64,000 nucleotides of DNA, taken from assembly GCF_017094505.1 (NCBI RefSeq), contig NZ_CP064787.1:434001-498000 (forward strand), given 5' to 3'. This DNA comes from Halapricum desulfuricans (GTDB lineage Archaea > Halobacteriota > Halobacteria > Halobacteriales > Haloarculaceae). A model generated the notes under the pieces. It was not told the origin of the DNA and searched no databases. It saw nothing but the letters and a program-made list of their open reading frames with translations. Of the stretch, positions 27,494 to 35,726 are shown piece by piece (within the stretch, counting starts at the first letter, position 1; each line of letters begins with the position of its first letter). The translations under genes and the position numbers were made by a program.

Positions 27494-27892
27494 ATGGGCG
27501 AGAAACGGTCAAACCACACGGTATACAACGTCAACTACCACTTTGTGTGGTGTCCAAAGTATCGACACCCGATACTGGGTGTGATAGAGGATTCACTAGA
27601 ATCGAGTTTTCGAGAGGTGTGTGACGAGTACAATTACGAAATATTGTCATTGTACATCTCACCCGACCACGTACACCTGTTCCTGTCGGCACATCCCAAA
27701 CACGCTCCGAGCAAGATTGTACGGACAGTCAAGAGCATTACAGCACGAGAGATGTGGCAACAGCACGAACCCCTGTTACAAGAATACCGGTGGGGTGGTG
27801 GGTTCTGGGAAGAATCGTACTACGTCGGGACGGCTGGTGATGTTTCGACCGAGACGATTGAACAGTACATCGAGCGAACGGAACACGTTTAG
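27494..27892 (+). CDS. tnpA: TnpA, IS200-type Y1 (HUH) transposase
   Basis: A 132-residue single-strand transposase. It has VNYHFVWCPKYRHPIL at the N-terminus, the HUH metal motif in SPDHVHLFLS, and the catalytic Tyr in the FWEESYYVGTAGDV helix. Length is typical and the frame is intact, so the element may be mobile. It acts as a dimer on hairpins at the element ends. It is divergent from the RHH-tnpB pair. Confidence 0.95.
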   Translation: MGEKRSNHTVYNVNYHFVWCPKYRHPILGVIEDSLESSFREVCDEYNYEILSLYISPDHVHLFLSAHPKHAPSKIVRTVKSITAREMWQQHEPLLQEYRWGGGFWEESYYVGTAGDVSTETIEQYIERTEHV

Positions 27893-27911
27893 CCGAGCTT
27901 ACGGCCTTCAC

Positions 27912-27986
27912 CCTCGGGGTCAAGTCGTTCGAGAATCTCCGATTCTCGTGATCACGAAAACCGAAGGTTTTCGGACGACCCCGAGG
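27912..27986. repeat. 75-bp double-hairpin structure, copy B (tnpA-side end)
   Basis: The outer stem is CCTCGGGGTC with GACCCCGAGG. The inner hairpins are GAGAATC-TCC-GATTCTC and CGAAAACC-GAA-GGTTTTCG, joined by GTGATCA. Same length, linkers and orientation as copy A, while most stem bases differ in a compensating way. It lies 20 nt after the tnpA stop and marks the other end of the element. Confidence 0.7.
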
Positions 27987-28047
27987 CACTCGGCCTGCTC
28001 CGCCTGTAGACTGGACAGGCATACGCCGAGCGCAGCGAGGCGTTTCA

Positions 28048-28079
28048 CCGCGACGACTGGAGGGAGTCGCGGTCTTTTT
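28048..28079 (+). terminator. Hairpin plus T run
   Basis: CCGCGAC (28048-28054) pairs with GTCGCGG (28066-28072), followed by TCTTTTT. A further TTTTTT run begins near 28088. This is a good intrinsic-terminator shape for plus-strand transcription out of the IS element toward the convergent pilin gene. Confidence 0.55.
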
Positions 28080-28190
28080 AGTCCAGCTTTTTTGAGGACC
28101 GGTTCGCTCACGAACCCGACGATCAAAAAGGCGGTGGACACCCGGGCGACGTACACGCGACGCGGTGATTCCAGGCGACCGGGCGACTGT

Positions 28191-28649
28191 CTACGCTACC
28201 GCTTCCAGTCGGGCGACCGTCCCGCGATCGGTCGCGACCGTCACGGCGACGGTCCCACCGGGATCGATCGCCGGCGCGTTGGTCGAAGCGAGTTCGAGCG
28301 CCGCGGTCTCGCCGGCCGTCCACGTCGTGTCCCCGCCGGAGTTGAACGGACCGGTCGGGCCGCTGACGAACCCCCGGGCGGCGAAAAACGGCACCGGCGG
28401 CTGGTGGGCGAGCGCCCGTCCGTCGATCTCGATCCGAACGGTCAGCGCTTCCGCCGAGAGGGCATCGCCGCCCTCGTGCGTGACGGCGACGCGGTCGGCC
28501 CCGGCGTCGACATCGAGGGTGAGTCGCGCGTGTGGCGGCGACGCCGCAGGACCCGAGCCGAGGACGATCGCTCCGGTCAGTCCGGCCAGAGCGACGGTCG
28601 CGGCAACGAGTAGCACGGCACCGACGGCCGGCGTGAGCGCACGTGTCAC
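28191..28649 (-). CDS. Type IV pilin-like protein (archaeal pilin N-terminal domain)
   Basis: A 152-residue protein with the archaeal class III signal shape: a short N-terminus, then ALTPAVGAVLLVAATVALAG as the hydrophobic pilin helix. The mature part is Ala/Gly/Thr-rich with beta-type repeats and no Cys. Such proteins are processed by the prepilin peptidase PibD and form adhesion pili or pilus-like surface structures. No pilus assembly ATPase is adjacent. The next gene on the same strand, 45 nt upstream, is a secreted protein. Confidence 0.75.
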   Translation of the reverse strand: MTRALTPAVGAVLLVAATVALAGLTGAIVLGSGPAASPPHARLTLDVDAGADRVAVTHEGGDALSAEALTVRIEIDGRALAHQPPVPFFAARGFVSGPTGPFNSGGDTTWTAGETAALELASTNAPAIDPGGTVAVTVATDRGTVARLEAVA

Positions 28650-28694
28650 GCGCCGGGGTGGGTCGGAATCGTACTTGAACGTGCGGGCGTCCGG

Positions 28695-29942
28695 TCACCC
28701 GGACAGGTCCTCGGGGTCCACTTCGACCGTGAACGTGGCACCGTCAGCGGCCGTGACCCGGACAGTGGTCGGACCCCGGGTGTCGAGCGTCCACAGGCGT
28801 CCGTCGGACCCGGTCGAACCGACGGTCGTCCCGTCGATCTCGACCGAAGCGTTCGCGCCATCGCCTGTCGTCCGGCGGACGAGCGAGACCTCGATCGGGC
28901 CGGTATCGTGGGTCGCGTTGACCGTCAGCGCGTAGGCTGTACTGTAATTTGTGTACGAGTGAGTGACTGGTATCTCCGGGAGATATGTTACTTGATGTTC
29001 TTTGAATATCTCACCGGTTGTAGCGTCAACGTATGTATTCAGCTCTCCGTGAGCATGTGGGACCTGGGCGGAGAATACGTTTCCTCCACTAAGGGTGTTG
29101 AATTTGGCTGCTTGCTCTCTGTTTGATGTGTCCAGCGTCCACGGATAGTGTTTTGCGATCAGATTGATCGCATCGGTCATCTGGAGCTGGGGTCGGGAAT
29201 CGACGTCAATACCAGTACTGTCAAATGCACTTCGAACATACCTGCCGTCGTCGATCATGGCGAAGACAGCGATTTTGTCACTTGTCTCAAGGTATATCGG
29301 AGACGGCGGGTCGAAACCGACGATGGCCGCGCGAAACTGATCTCGTCTCATTGGCCCACTTATCGGAGACGCCTTCGAGTCCAGACGTTCGAGCCGCTCC
29401 GCTAGGCCCGGTTGGATTTCGTACTCGAGGGTTGAATCGTCCGCTTCTTCGATGCTCGCTGCGGCCGAATCAATTTCCCGCATAGCTGCGTCACTCTGGG
29501 CCAGGACGGCGACGTACTGTCGGGGCGTTATCTCCCCTCGGTTGTACTGACTGAGCGCGTCTGCCTGATACTCGTTCACCTGTTCCATCCGCCTTTCGAG
29601 CATCTGTATCGCAGTGCGTACGGCAGCGGTCCGCTCTGAGACCGTGTGTGAATCCCCATATTCACTGCTGAACGATGCGGTAATCAGTCGCGTACCGATG
29701 CGATCAGTGTCAATCTGTGTGGCTGCAGTCACATCGACACCACTCTGTAGTAAGACGACACGCTCCAGATTCTCCTCAGACACGTGCCCGTAGTTACTCG
29801 TTCCGTTGACTTCCACAATAGAAGACTCAAGCGACTGCTCGGTGCCCCCGGTCGATTGAGTGAACCCAGCTGCTGCACCGCTTGCGACGAGTGTGAAAAT
29901 AACAAGCGACAAGCCTATGCTGCTGGTGCCGGGAACGTTCAT
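28695..29942 (-). CDS. Secreted haloarchaeal protein of unknown function
   Basis: A 415-residue protein with an N-terminal signal peptide (SIGLSLVIFTLVASGAAAG). The middle (about 100-170) is a predicted helical coil (TAIQMLERRMEQVNEYQADA). The C-terminus is beta-rich and contains VEIDGTTVGSTGSDGRLWTLD, an Ig-like or carboxypeptidase-regulatory-type fold. The ATG at 29942 is chosen since the signal peptide starts there. Its base composition is less GC-rich than its neighbours (29000-29900). It is divergent from a membrane-anchored winged-helix gene, a pairing that suggests a shared regulatory or sensory role. Confidence 0.65.
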   Translation of the reverse strand: MNVPGTSSIGLSLVIFTLVASGAAAGFTQSTGGTEQSLESSIVEVNGTSNYGHVSEENLERVVLLQSGVDVTAATQIDTDRIGTRLITASFSSEYGDSHTVSERTAAVRTAIQMLERRMEQVNEYQADALSQYNRGEITPRQYVAVLAQSDAAMREIDSAAASIEEADDSTLEYEIQPGLAERLERLDSKASPISGPMRRDQFRAAIVGFDPPSPIYLETSDKIAVFAMIDDGRYVRSAFDSTGIDVDSRPQLQMTDAINLIAKHYPWTLDTSNREQAAKFNTLSGGNVFSAQVPHAHGELNTYVDATTGEIFKEHQVTYLPEIPVTHSYTNYSTAYALTVNATHDTGPIEVSLVRRTTGDGANASVEIDGTTVGSTGSDGRLWTLDTRGPTTVRVTAADGATFTVEVDPEDLSG

Positions 29943-30131
29943 GCTGTTCTCATCTATAGAATGAGAACGCAAAAACCTATCCACAGAGAAAACAGACCGG
30001 GTGTCTCGGCATCGCTTGGCGACTGATCTGAGTTGAAGCGGTTCTTGTCCATACACGAATATTTGTTAAACCTGACGGAGTACGGTGATAGAAAGGGTTT
30101 TCCGCCAGCGGGAAACATCCCCCAGTACACA

Positions 30132-31406
30132 ATGCCCGCGTGGTCCCGCGTTACCGTCGCCGTCGCGCTGGCAAGCGTCCTCCTCGTTGCCGGCATCGCG
30201 CCCCTGCATGCCCTCTCTCCCGGGGCGGCGCCTACTAGCGAGTCTCACTCACACGCCGTCGGCGCGCAGGTACAGGCGCTCCCGGAGTCGTCGTTCGAGG
30301 TCGCGACCACGTATCGAATCGATGTCCAGTCAGACGGCGACGCCCGGTGGACGATCAACCGGACCTTCCGCTTTGAGAACGCCTCACATCGCGAGGGCTT
30401 CGAGACGGTCGCAGACCGGTTCGTCGGCGGGGAGTATTCCGGGCAGACTGTCGACGCGTTCGAGGGTGCGAGCGACCTCGCCGCCGAAACGACCGGTCGG
30501 GAAATGGGAATTGCGGACGTGAGCCGCGACGCGCGAACCGGGAACGATAGCGGTTCGCTCCTGCTGTCGTTTACCTGGGCGAACTTCAGCCACGAGAACG
30601 GGAACCGTCTCCACGTCGACGACGTCTTTCAGACCGATCCGCGCTGGTTTCCCGACCTCTCTGGACGCGAGACGTTGATCATCGCTCGGCCGGCCGGGTA
30701 CCAGTACTACAGCGCCAGCACGAACGTCCAGAATCAGTTGCTCCGCTGGGAGGGGCCCCACACCTTCGGAGCGAGCCGCCCATACGCCGTCTTCAGCCCG
30801 ATTTCTCCTCCCTCCGACACGACGACCGGACCCCCGAACGGGACGACGTCTCAAACGGACGGTCCGGCCGCGTTCGTCCTCGGTGCCGTCGCGTTGCTCG
30901 GCGTACTCGTCGTGCTCGGGTACGCGGCTCGCGTCGGGAAACTCCCCGGACGGCGACCGACGGTCGACTCCGGATCGAACTCGTCGGCGGCCGCCGGTGT
31001 GTCACAGACTGGCAACGAGCCGAATGGCAATACCGACGGGCAGAGAGCGGTTGCCGACGAACGCGGCGAGAGCGCCGACAGCGAAGGCGCGGGTGACGGT
31101 GCACACGCGGCCGGAAGCACTGCAGCGGCGATAACGGAGGAAGTGACCGAAGAGGCCGACAAGCGCGACGAACGGAGCGAAGACGAGATTGCCGAGGAAC
31201 TGTTGAGCGACGAGGAGCGCGTCGAGCGCTTGCTCGACGAGCACGGCGGACGGATGAAACAGGCCCGCATCGTCGAGGAGACCGGCTGGTCGAACGCCAA
31301 GGTCTCACAGCTGCTCTCGGCGATGGACGAAGACGGCCGCATCGAGAAGCTCCGGATCGGTCGCGAGAACCTCATTTCGCTCCCCGACGAGGAGTCTGAT
31401 CAGTAG
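30132..31406 (+). CDS. Membrane-anchored winged-helix regulator with extracellular sensor domain
   Basis: A 424-residue protein. A signal/anchor segment (VTVAVALASVLLVAGIAPLH) is followed by an exported beta-rich domain of about 190 residues with several N-glycosylation sequons. A transmembrane helix (FVLGAVALLGVLVVLGYAA, about 255-275) leads to a disordered Ser/Asp/Glu linker. The C-terminal winged helix has RVERLLDEHGGRMKQARIVE and SNAKVSQLLSAMDEDGRI. The layout is a one-component regulator that senses outside and binds DNA inside. Start at the ATG at 30132, where the signal begins. Confidence 0.75.
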   Translation: MPAWSRVTVAVALASVLLVAGIAPLHALSPGAAPTSESHSHAVGAQVQALPESSFEVATTYRIDVQSDGDARWTINRTFRFENASHREGFETVADRFVGGEYSGQTVDAFEGASDLAAETTGREMGIADVSRDARTGNDSGSLLLSFTWANFSHENGNRLHVDDVFQTDPRWFPDLSGRETLIIARPAGYQYYSASTNVQNQLLRWEGPHTFGASRPYAVFSPISPPSDTTTGPPNGTTSQTDGPAAFVLGAVALLGVLVVLGYAARVGKLPGRRPTVDSGSNSSAAAGVSQTGNEPNGNTDGQRAVADERGESADSEGAGDGAHAAGSTAAAITEEVTEEADKRDERSEDEIAEELLSDEERVERLLDEHGGRMKQARIVEETGWSNAKVSQLLSAMDEDGRIEKLRIGRENLISLPDEESDQ

Positions 31407-31484
31407 GTCGGGCAGCGATTGCTGTGACGCGACGTCCGGCACTGCCGGAAACGTTTACACGCTCGCGGCCGTCAGGCACGTCCG

Positions 31485-32267
31485 ATGAAGATTCTCGTCA
31501 CGATAACGGAGGCCAGATCCGTCGACACGATCTTCGAGATCGACGGGCTCGATATCGACGACCGATACCTCTCGAGCGACCTCAACGAGTGGGACGCCTA
31601 CGCGCTCGAAGAGGCCGTCCGGCGCACCGAAGACGAGGGCGGCGAGGTCGTCGCCGTCACGATCGGTCCCGAGGGCGTCGAGGGGACGATCAGACAGACA
31701 CTGGCGAAAGGCGCCGACCGGGCGATCCGGGTCTGGGACGAGCAGCTTGCGGCGCTCGATCTTCTCGACCCGCTGACGAAAGCCGCGGTGCTCGGAGCGG
31801 TCGTCGACGCCGAGCGGCCCGATCTCGTGTTCACCGGCGTCCAGTCCGGCGACGACGCCTTCGGCGCGACGCCAATCGCGCTCGCGTCGACGCTCGGATG
31901 GGCGTGGGGCACCGTCGTCAACGACCTCCGACTCGAGGCGTCGGTCGCACACGTCCATCGCGAACTGGAGGGGAACCTCGAAGAACTGACTGACGTCGAG
32001 CGACCGGCCGTGCTGTCGATCCAGACCGGGATCAACGAGCCGAGACACGCCAGTCTGCGCGACGTCACGGAGGCCCAGCAGGCCGACATCGCCGTCCGCG
32101 ACCTCGCCGATCTGGGCCTCGGTGGGGACGCGCTCACGTCCTCGATCGACCAGACCGCCCTCTACGAGCCCGAACGCGAAGGTGAGGCGACGATCTACGA
32201 GGGGAGTCCCGAAGAGACGGCGGCCGAACTCGCGACCGTCATCGAGGAGACGGGGGTGATGCAATGA
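31485..32267 (+). CDS. etfB: Electron transfer flavoprotein subunit beta
   Basis: A 260-residue ETF beta (FixA-type) that, with EtfA, carries electrons from acyl-CoA and related dehydrogenases toward the quinone pool. Motifs VAVTIGPEGVEGTIRQTLAKGADRA and VFTGVQSGDDAFGATP are typical, and ADIAVRDLADLGL lies at the C-terminus. It overlaps etfA by 4 nt. No ETF-quinone oxidoreductase gene is adjacent. Confidence 0.94.
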   Translation: MKILVTITEARSVDTIFEIDGLDIDDRYLSSDLNEWDAYALEEAVRRTEDEGGEVVAVTIGPEGVEGTIRQTLAKGADRAIRVWDEQLAALDLLDPLTKAAVLGAVVDAERPDLVFTGVQSGDDAFGATPIALASTLGWAWGTVVNDLRLEASVAHVHRELEGNLEELTDVERPAVLSIQTGINEPRHASLRDVTEAQQADIAVRDLADLGLGGDALTSSIDQTALYEPEREGEATIYEGSPEETAAELATVIEETGVMQ

Positions 32268-33214
32268 CGGTACTGGTCGTGGCCGAACACCGCCGCGGCG
32301 AGTTGCGCGACCCGAGTTTCGAAGCGCTCACAGCGGGTCGAGAACTGGCCGACGCCACCGGCGGCGACCTGCACGTCGGCGTCGTCGGCGGCGACGTCGA
32401 ACGCCACGCCGAGCGGCTGAACCGCGAGGGCGTTGACCTCGTCCACACGGTCGCCCACGGCGAGGAATTCAACCACGACGTCTCTACACAGGCCATCGCC
32501 CAGCTCGTCGAAGCGGTCGAGCCGACGGTGCTGCTCGCGCCGGACACGGTCAACGGCCTGGACTACCTCCCGGCGGTCGCCGAGCGGCTTGACCTCCCGC
32601 TCGTGACCGACGTGATCGATCTCGAGTACGACGAGGGGCTGACGGTTACCCGAGAACTGTACGAGGGGAAAGTCGAGACGACGCTGTCGATCGACGCGCC
32701 CCGGGCCGCGATAACGGTGCGTCCCGGATCGTGGCCGCAGGCAGAGGGAACCGGCGACGCCGAGGTCGACGCGTTCGACGCGACGATCGACGAGTCGGCC
32801 GTCAGATCGACCGTCACCGGGTTCCAGGAGATCGGCGGCGAGGTCGACGTCGCCGAGGCCGACGTGCTGGTCGCCGTCGGTCGCGGTATCGAGTCCGAGG
32901 ACAACCTCGAGATCGTCCGTGAGCTGGCCGACGTGCTGGGTGCGACGCTGGCGGCCTCACGGCCGGTCATCGACAACGGCTGGCTGCCCGCGGACCGACA
33001 GGTCGGTCAGAGCGGCAAGACCGTCTCGCCGGAACTGTATATCGCGGTGGGAATCTCCGGGACGGCCCAGCACGTCTCGGGCGTCCGGGCGGAGACGTTC
33101 GTCGCGATCAACGACGACCCGAACGCACCGATCTTCGACGTCGCCGACTACGGCGTCGTCGACGACCTCTTCGAGGTCGTCCCGGCGCTGACAGAACGGC
33201 TCAAGCGATCGTAG
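32264..33214 (+). CDS. etfA: Electron transfer flavoprotein subunit alpha
   Basis: A 316-residue ETF alpha (FixB-type). The FAD-binding C-terminus is clear: GRGIESEDNLEIVRELADVL, AASRPVIDNGWLP, RQVGQSGKTVSPELYIAVGI and SGTAQHVSG. It forms a heterodimer with the upstream beta subunit and is translationally coupled to it. The gene ends 5 nt from the convergent MFS pseudogene. Confidence 0.95.
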   Translation: MTVLVVAEHRRGELRDPSFEALTAGRELADATGGDLHVGVVGGDVERHAERLNREGVDLVHTVAHGEEFNHDVSTQAIAQLVEAVEPTVLLAPDTVNGLDYLPAVAERLDLPLVTDVIDLEYDEGLTVTRELYEGKVETTLSIDAPRAAITVRPGSWPQAEGTGDAEVDAFDATIDESAVRSTVTGFQEIGGEVDVAEADVLVAVGRGIESEDNLEIVRELADVLGATLAASRPVIDNGWLPADRQVGQSGKTVSPELYIAVGISGTAQHVSGVRAETFVAINDDPNAPIFDVADYGVVDDLFEVVPALTERLKRS

Positions 33215-33219
33215 CCGGG

Positions 33220-34529
33220 CTATCGGGACCGGCTCTCGTCGACGGACGGCCCGCCAGACACGCGCTCCAGCGACAGCACGAGCGCCGCGCCGGACAGCAC
33301 GAGTCCGCCGGCGACCGCGAACGCGACGACATAGCCGACGGTCGCGACCCAACCGCCGAGGAGACCGCCGACGCCGCCCGCGACCGCCCCGAGAGCCGCG
33401 TGGACGCCGAGGATCTCGCCCCGGACCTCCGGGGGGGCGAGGTGCGTCACGATCGCCGTCCCGACGACGGCCATGACGCCCCAGGTACCGCCGATGATCG
33501 CAAGCCAGAGACCGACGAAGCCGAACTGGAGCGAGACGACGCCGATCCCGGCCGCCAGCGCGACGACGGGAAGCGAGACCGCCCGGACGGCGAGCGCGCC
33601 CGCCTGAAGCCGACGCGGGTCGTATCGCGACGCGAGCCGGCCGGCAGGCTCGTACAGCACCGCCGAGCCGAGACTGGCCAGCAAGTAGAGCGCGAAGACC
33701 GGGCCCGAACCGAGCCCGGCGTCCGTGAGCGCGAGCGGTAGCGGTGCCCAGAAGGCCGCCGAGCCCGACAGGAACAGCGCGGCCGCCACCAGATACGTGA
33801 CCAGCGCGGGGCTGAACCGTGCGCGCAGTCGCCCCGGACGGAGCGCGCGCGTCGACCAGTAGAGCCGGTTCGGCGAGAAGACGACGGTCGTGCCCCGGAT
33901 ACTGCCGCGGGACGTCGCGAGGAGCCGCCCGATCCGTCGGAGTCGACGCGGGCTCGTGACGTGACCGTCAGGCCGCGGAAGCGTCACGCCGTCCCTGCAG
34001 CACTGACGATCCCGCATGCGGCGAACGCCCAGAACAGCGTTCGCGTCGCCGTCTCGACGCCGACGGACCGGCCGACGGCCAGCGGCCAGACGGTCCCGAC
34101 GAGTAGCCCGACGGCCCACCCGTACCCCTGGAACTTGTTGAGCCGGCCGATCCGTCCGGCCCAGGCCGACTCCGGAGCCGCGTCGACGACGACCATCGTC
34201 ACCACGGGCGCGACGGCCGCGATGACCAGCCAGAGCGCGGCGTTGGCGACGACGACAGTCGTGACGGTCGAGACGAACGGGAACACGGCGAGACACGCGG
34301 CCACGACCGCTAGCGTTCCGACGACGAGCGGCCGGCGAACGGAAACGCGGTCGGCGAGCCTGCCGAAGACGACCGCACCGGGTGCACCGGCGAGCGCGGC
34401 GGCCGACGCCAGCAACCCGAGCTGGAACGCCGACGCCCCGAGCTGGACAGCATACAGCGGCACCAGAAGCGACGCGCCGCCGAACGCGACGGATCCGAGC
34501 CCCCACGGATACAGCCAGCGGTCGGTCAT
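33220..34529 (-). pseudogene. MFS transporter interrupted by a frameshift
   Basis: Two frames together make one 12-helix major facilitator of about 435 residues. The N-terminal half starts at 34529 (WLYPWGLGSVAFGGASLLVP) and stops at 33984 after six helices (CGIVSAAGTA). The C-terminal half resumes in a different frame with VTLPRPDGHVTSPRRL and six more helices to 33220. Adding a single G in the run ACGGCGTGACG near 33985 would join them. It is either a real inactivating deletion or a sequencing error. The substrate is unknown. Confidence 0.8.
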
Positions 34530-34693
34530 CGATCGGTGGCGGTTCGTCGGCCGTCGGGATAGTTCTCCCGGCGATGCCCGCCGGTCGGTACCGTGTGCGA
34601 CCGGTGATCGACGGTACCGTCCGCGACCGGCGAGCGGCGGGGTCTACTACACTCGGACGCGAGGCTTTTGCCGACGGTACTCCAAGCGACGCC

Positions 34694-35377
34694 ATGGACT
34701 TCGACTCGTTCGTGCTGGCGGCCTCGACGGCGGACCTCGGCGACGAACCCGGCGCTCGCGAACACGCCGACTGCATCGAGTTCCGTATGGACCTGGCCGA
34801 ATCGCCACTGGAAGCGCTCGAGAGCTACGACGGGAAGCTCCCGGTCCTCGCGACCAACCGGGCCGACTGGGAAGGCGGCGAGGCGACCGACGACGGGCGG
34901 CGGCTCGACGAACTCGAGCGGGCGGCCGAACGCGACGCCGTCGAGGCGATCGACCTCGAACTCGAGACGATGCGCTCGGGCGACGGCGAGCGCGTGGCCG
35001 ATCACGCCCGCGAGCACGGTGGAGACGTCGTGGTCTCGAGCCACGACTTCGAGGGCACGCCCGGCATGACTGACCTTCAGGAGACGCTCCGGGCGGCCTG
35101 CACCCACGGCGACGTCGGCAAACTCGCCGTGACCGCGCGGGCCCGCGCCGACGTGCTCGACCTGCTGGTCGCGACGCGGGCCGCGACCGCCGAGGGTGAT
35201 CGCGTCGCGACGATGGCGATGGGCGAACCGGGCCGTCACTCTCGTGCGGTCGCGCCGCTGTACGGCTCGCGGATCGGCTACGCGCCGGTCGATCCGGCGA
35301 AAGCGACCGCGCCGGGGCAGTACGATCTGGCGACGCTGGCTGACCTGATCGCCGCGCTGGAAGGGGAGAGCGAGTGA
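34694..35377 (+). CDS. aroD: 3-dehydroquinate dehydratase, type I
   Basis: A 227-residue enzyme for the third step of the shikimate pathway. It has CIEFRMDLAE, ATNRADWEGG, the catalytic His in VVVSSHDFEGTP, and the Schiff-base Lys in VGKLAVTARA. GEPGRHSRAVAPLYGSRIGYAP is the C-terminal signature. The ATG at 34694 is preferred; upstream codons are unlike the family. It stands apart from other shikimate genes here. Confidence 0.95.
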   Translation: MDFDSFVLAASTADLGDEPGAREHADCIEFRMDLAESPLEALESYDGKLPVLATNRADWEGGEATDDGRRLDELERAAERDAVEAIDLELETMRSGDGERVADHAREHGGDVVVSSHDFEGTPGMTDLQETLRAACTHGDVGKLAVTARARADVLDLLVATRAATAEGDRVATMAMGEPGRHSRAVAPLYGSRIGYAPVDPAKATAPGQYDLATLADLIAALEGESE

Positions 35378-35380
35378 AAA

Positions 35381-35424
35381 TGCCCGGGAGGGGCTCGCGA
35401 ACCCCGACCAGACAACGTCTGGCC
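35381..35424 (-). repeat. Partial copy of a tRNA 3' end
   Basis: On minus, a hairpin CCAGA/TCTGG is followed by a T-arm-like stem-loop (GGGGTTCGCGAGCCCC) and CCCGGGCA. The last part matches the T arm, acceptor and flank of the adjacent tRNA-Met with few differences. The loop is one base too long for a working T arm and no D arm is present. It lies about 45 nt past the tRNA 3' end. Confidence 0.5.
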
Positions 35425-35466
35425 TGTTCTGCGTTGTTACTCGACGGACGAGCGACGAAATGAAAG

Positions 35467-35610
35467 TGCCCGGGGAGGGCTCCGAACCCTCGATCTCCGC
35501 ATGACCCAGGTCCGAGGCTCGACAGCGCCTCGACGGGCATGCCGGGATGGTGCCGCGTTCAGAGTGAAACCCTATGAGTGCGGCGCTATGTCCAGCTAAG
35601 CCACCCGGGC
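35467..35610 (-). tRNA. tRNA-Met (CAT), elongator, with 70-nt intron
   Basis: Acceptor GCCCGGG pairs with CCCGGGC followed by discriminator A. The D arm is GCTTAGCTGGACATAGC, the anticodon stem CCGCA/TGCGG, and the T arm GAGGGTTCGGAGCCCTC. The anticodon CAT is at 35574-35576. An intron at 35503-35572 interrupts between positions 37 and 38, the canonical archaeal site, and should form the bulge-helix-bulge cut by the splicing endonuclease. Introns in elongator tRNA-Met are common in haloarchaea. CCA is not encoded. Confidence 0.92.
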
Positions 35611-35726
35611 GCACCCGGTGATAGCGGGGTAGTGCTCTTTAACCTTCTCATCTCCGTCGCCCGACGGCTGCGCGATCCGTTGGCACAGCCCGCGGATTTA
35701 TCCCCTCGGCAAGTCACACACGCGGT

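Larger units (their letters stand above)
25932..27986. mobile_element. IS200/IS605-family element with divergent tnpB and tnpA
   Basis: A unit of about 2 kb: tnpB plus a tiny RHH gene on minus, tnpA on plus. Both ends carry a 75-bp double-hairpin structure (25940-26014 and 27912-27986). The left limit is set at AGTTCAC on minus (25932-25938), which follows the terminal hairpin exactly as in the second TnpB element. The right limit is less certain. No target-site duplication is expected for this single-strand transposition mechanism. Confidence 0.75.

Noticed and set aside
35503-35572. Unusual tRNA-Met intron considered as novel
   Set aside because: A canonical position 37/38 intron in elongator tRNA-Met is normal for haloarchaea.
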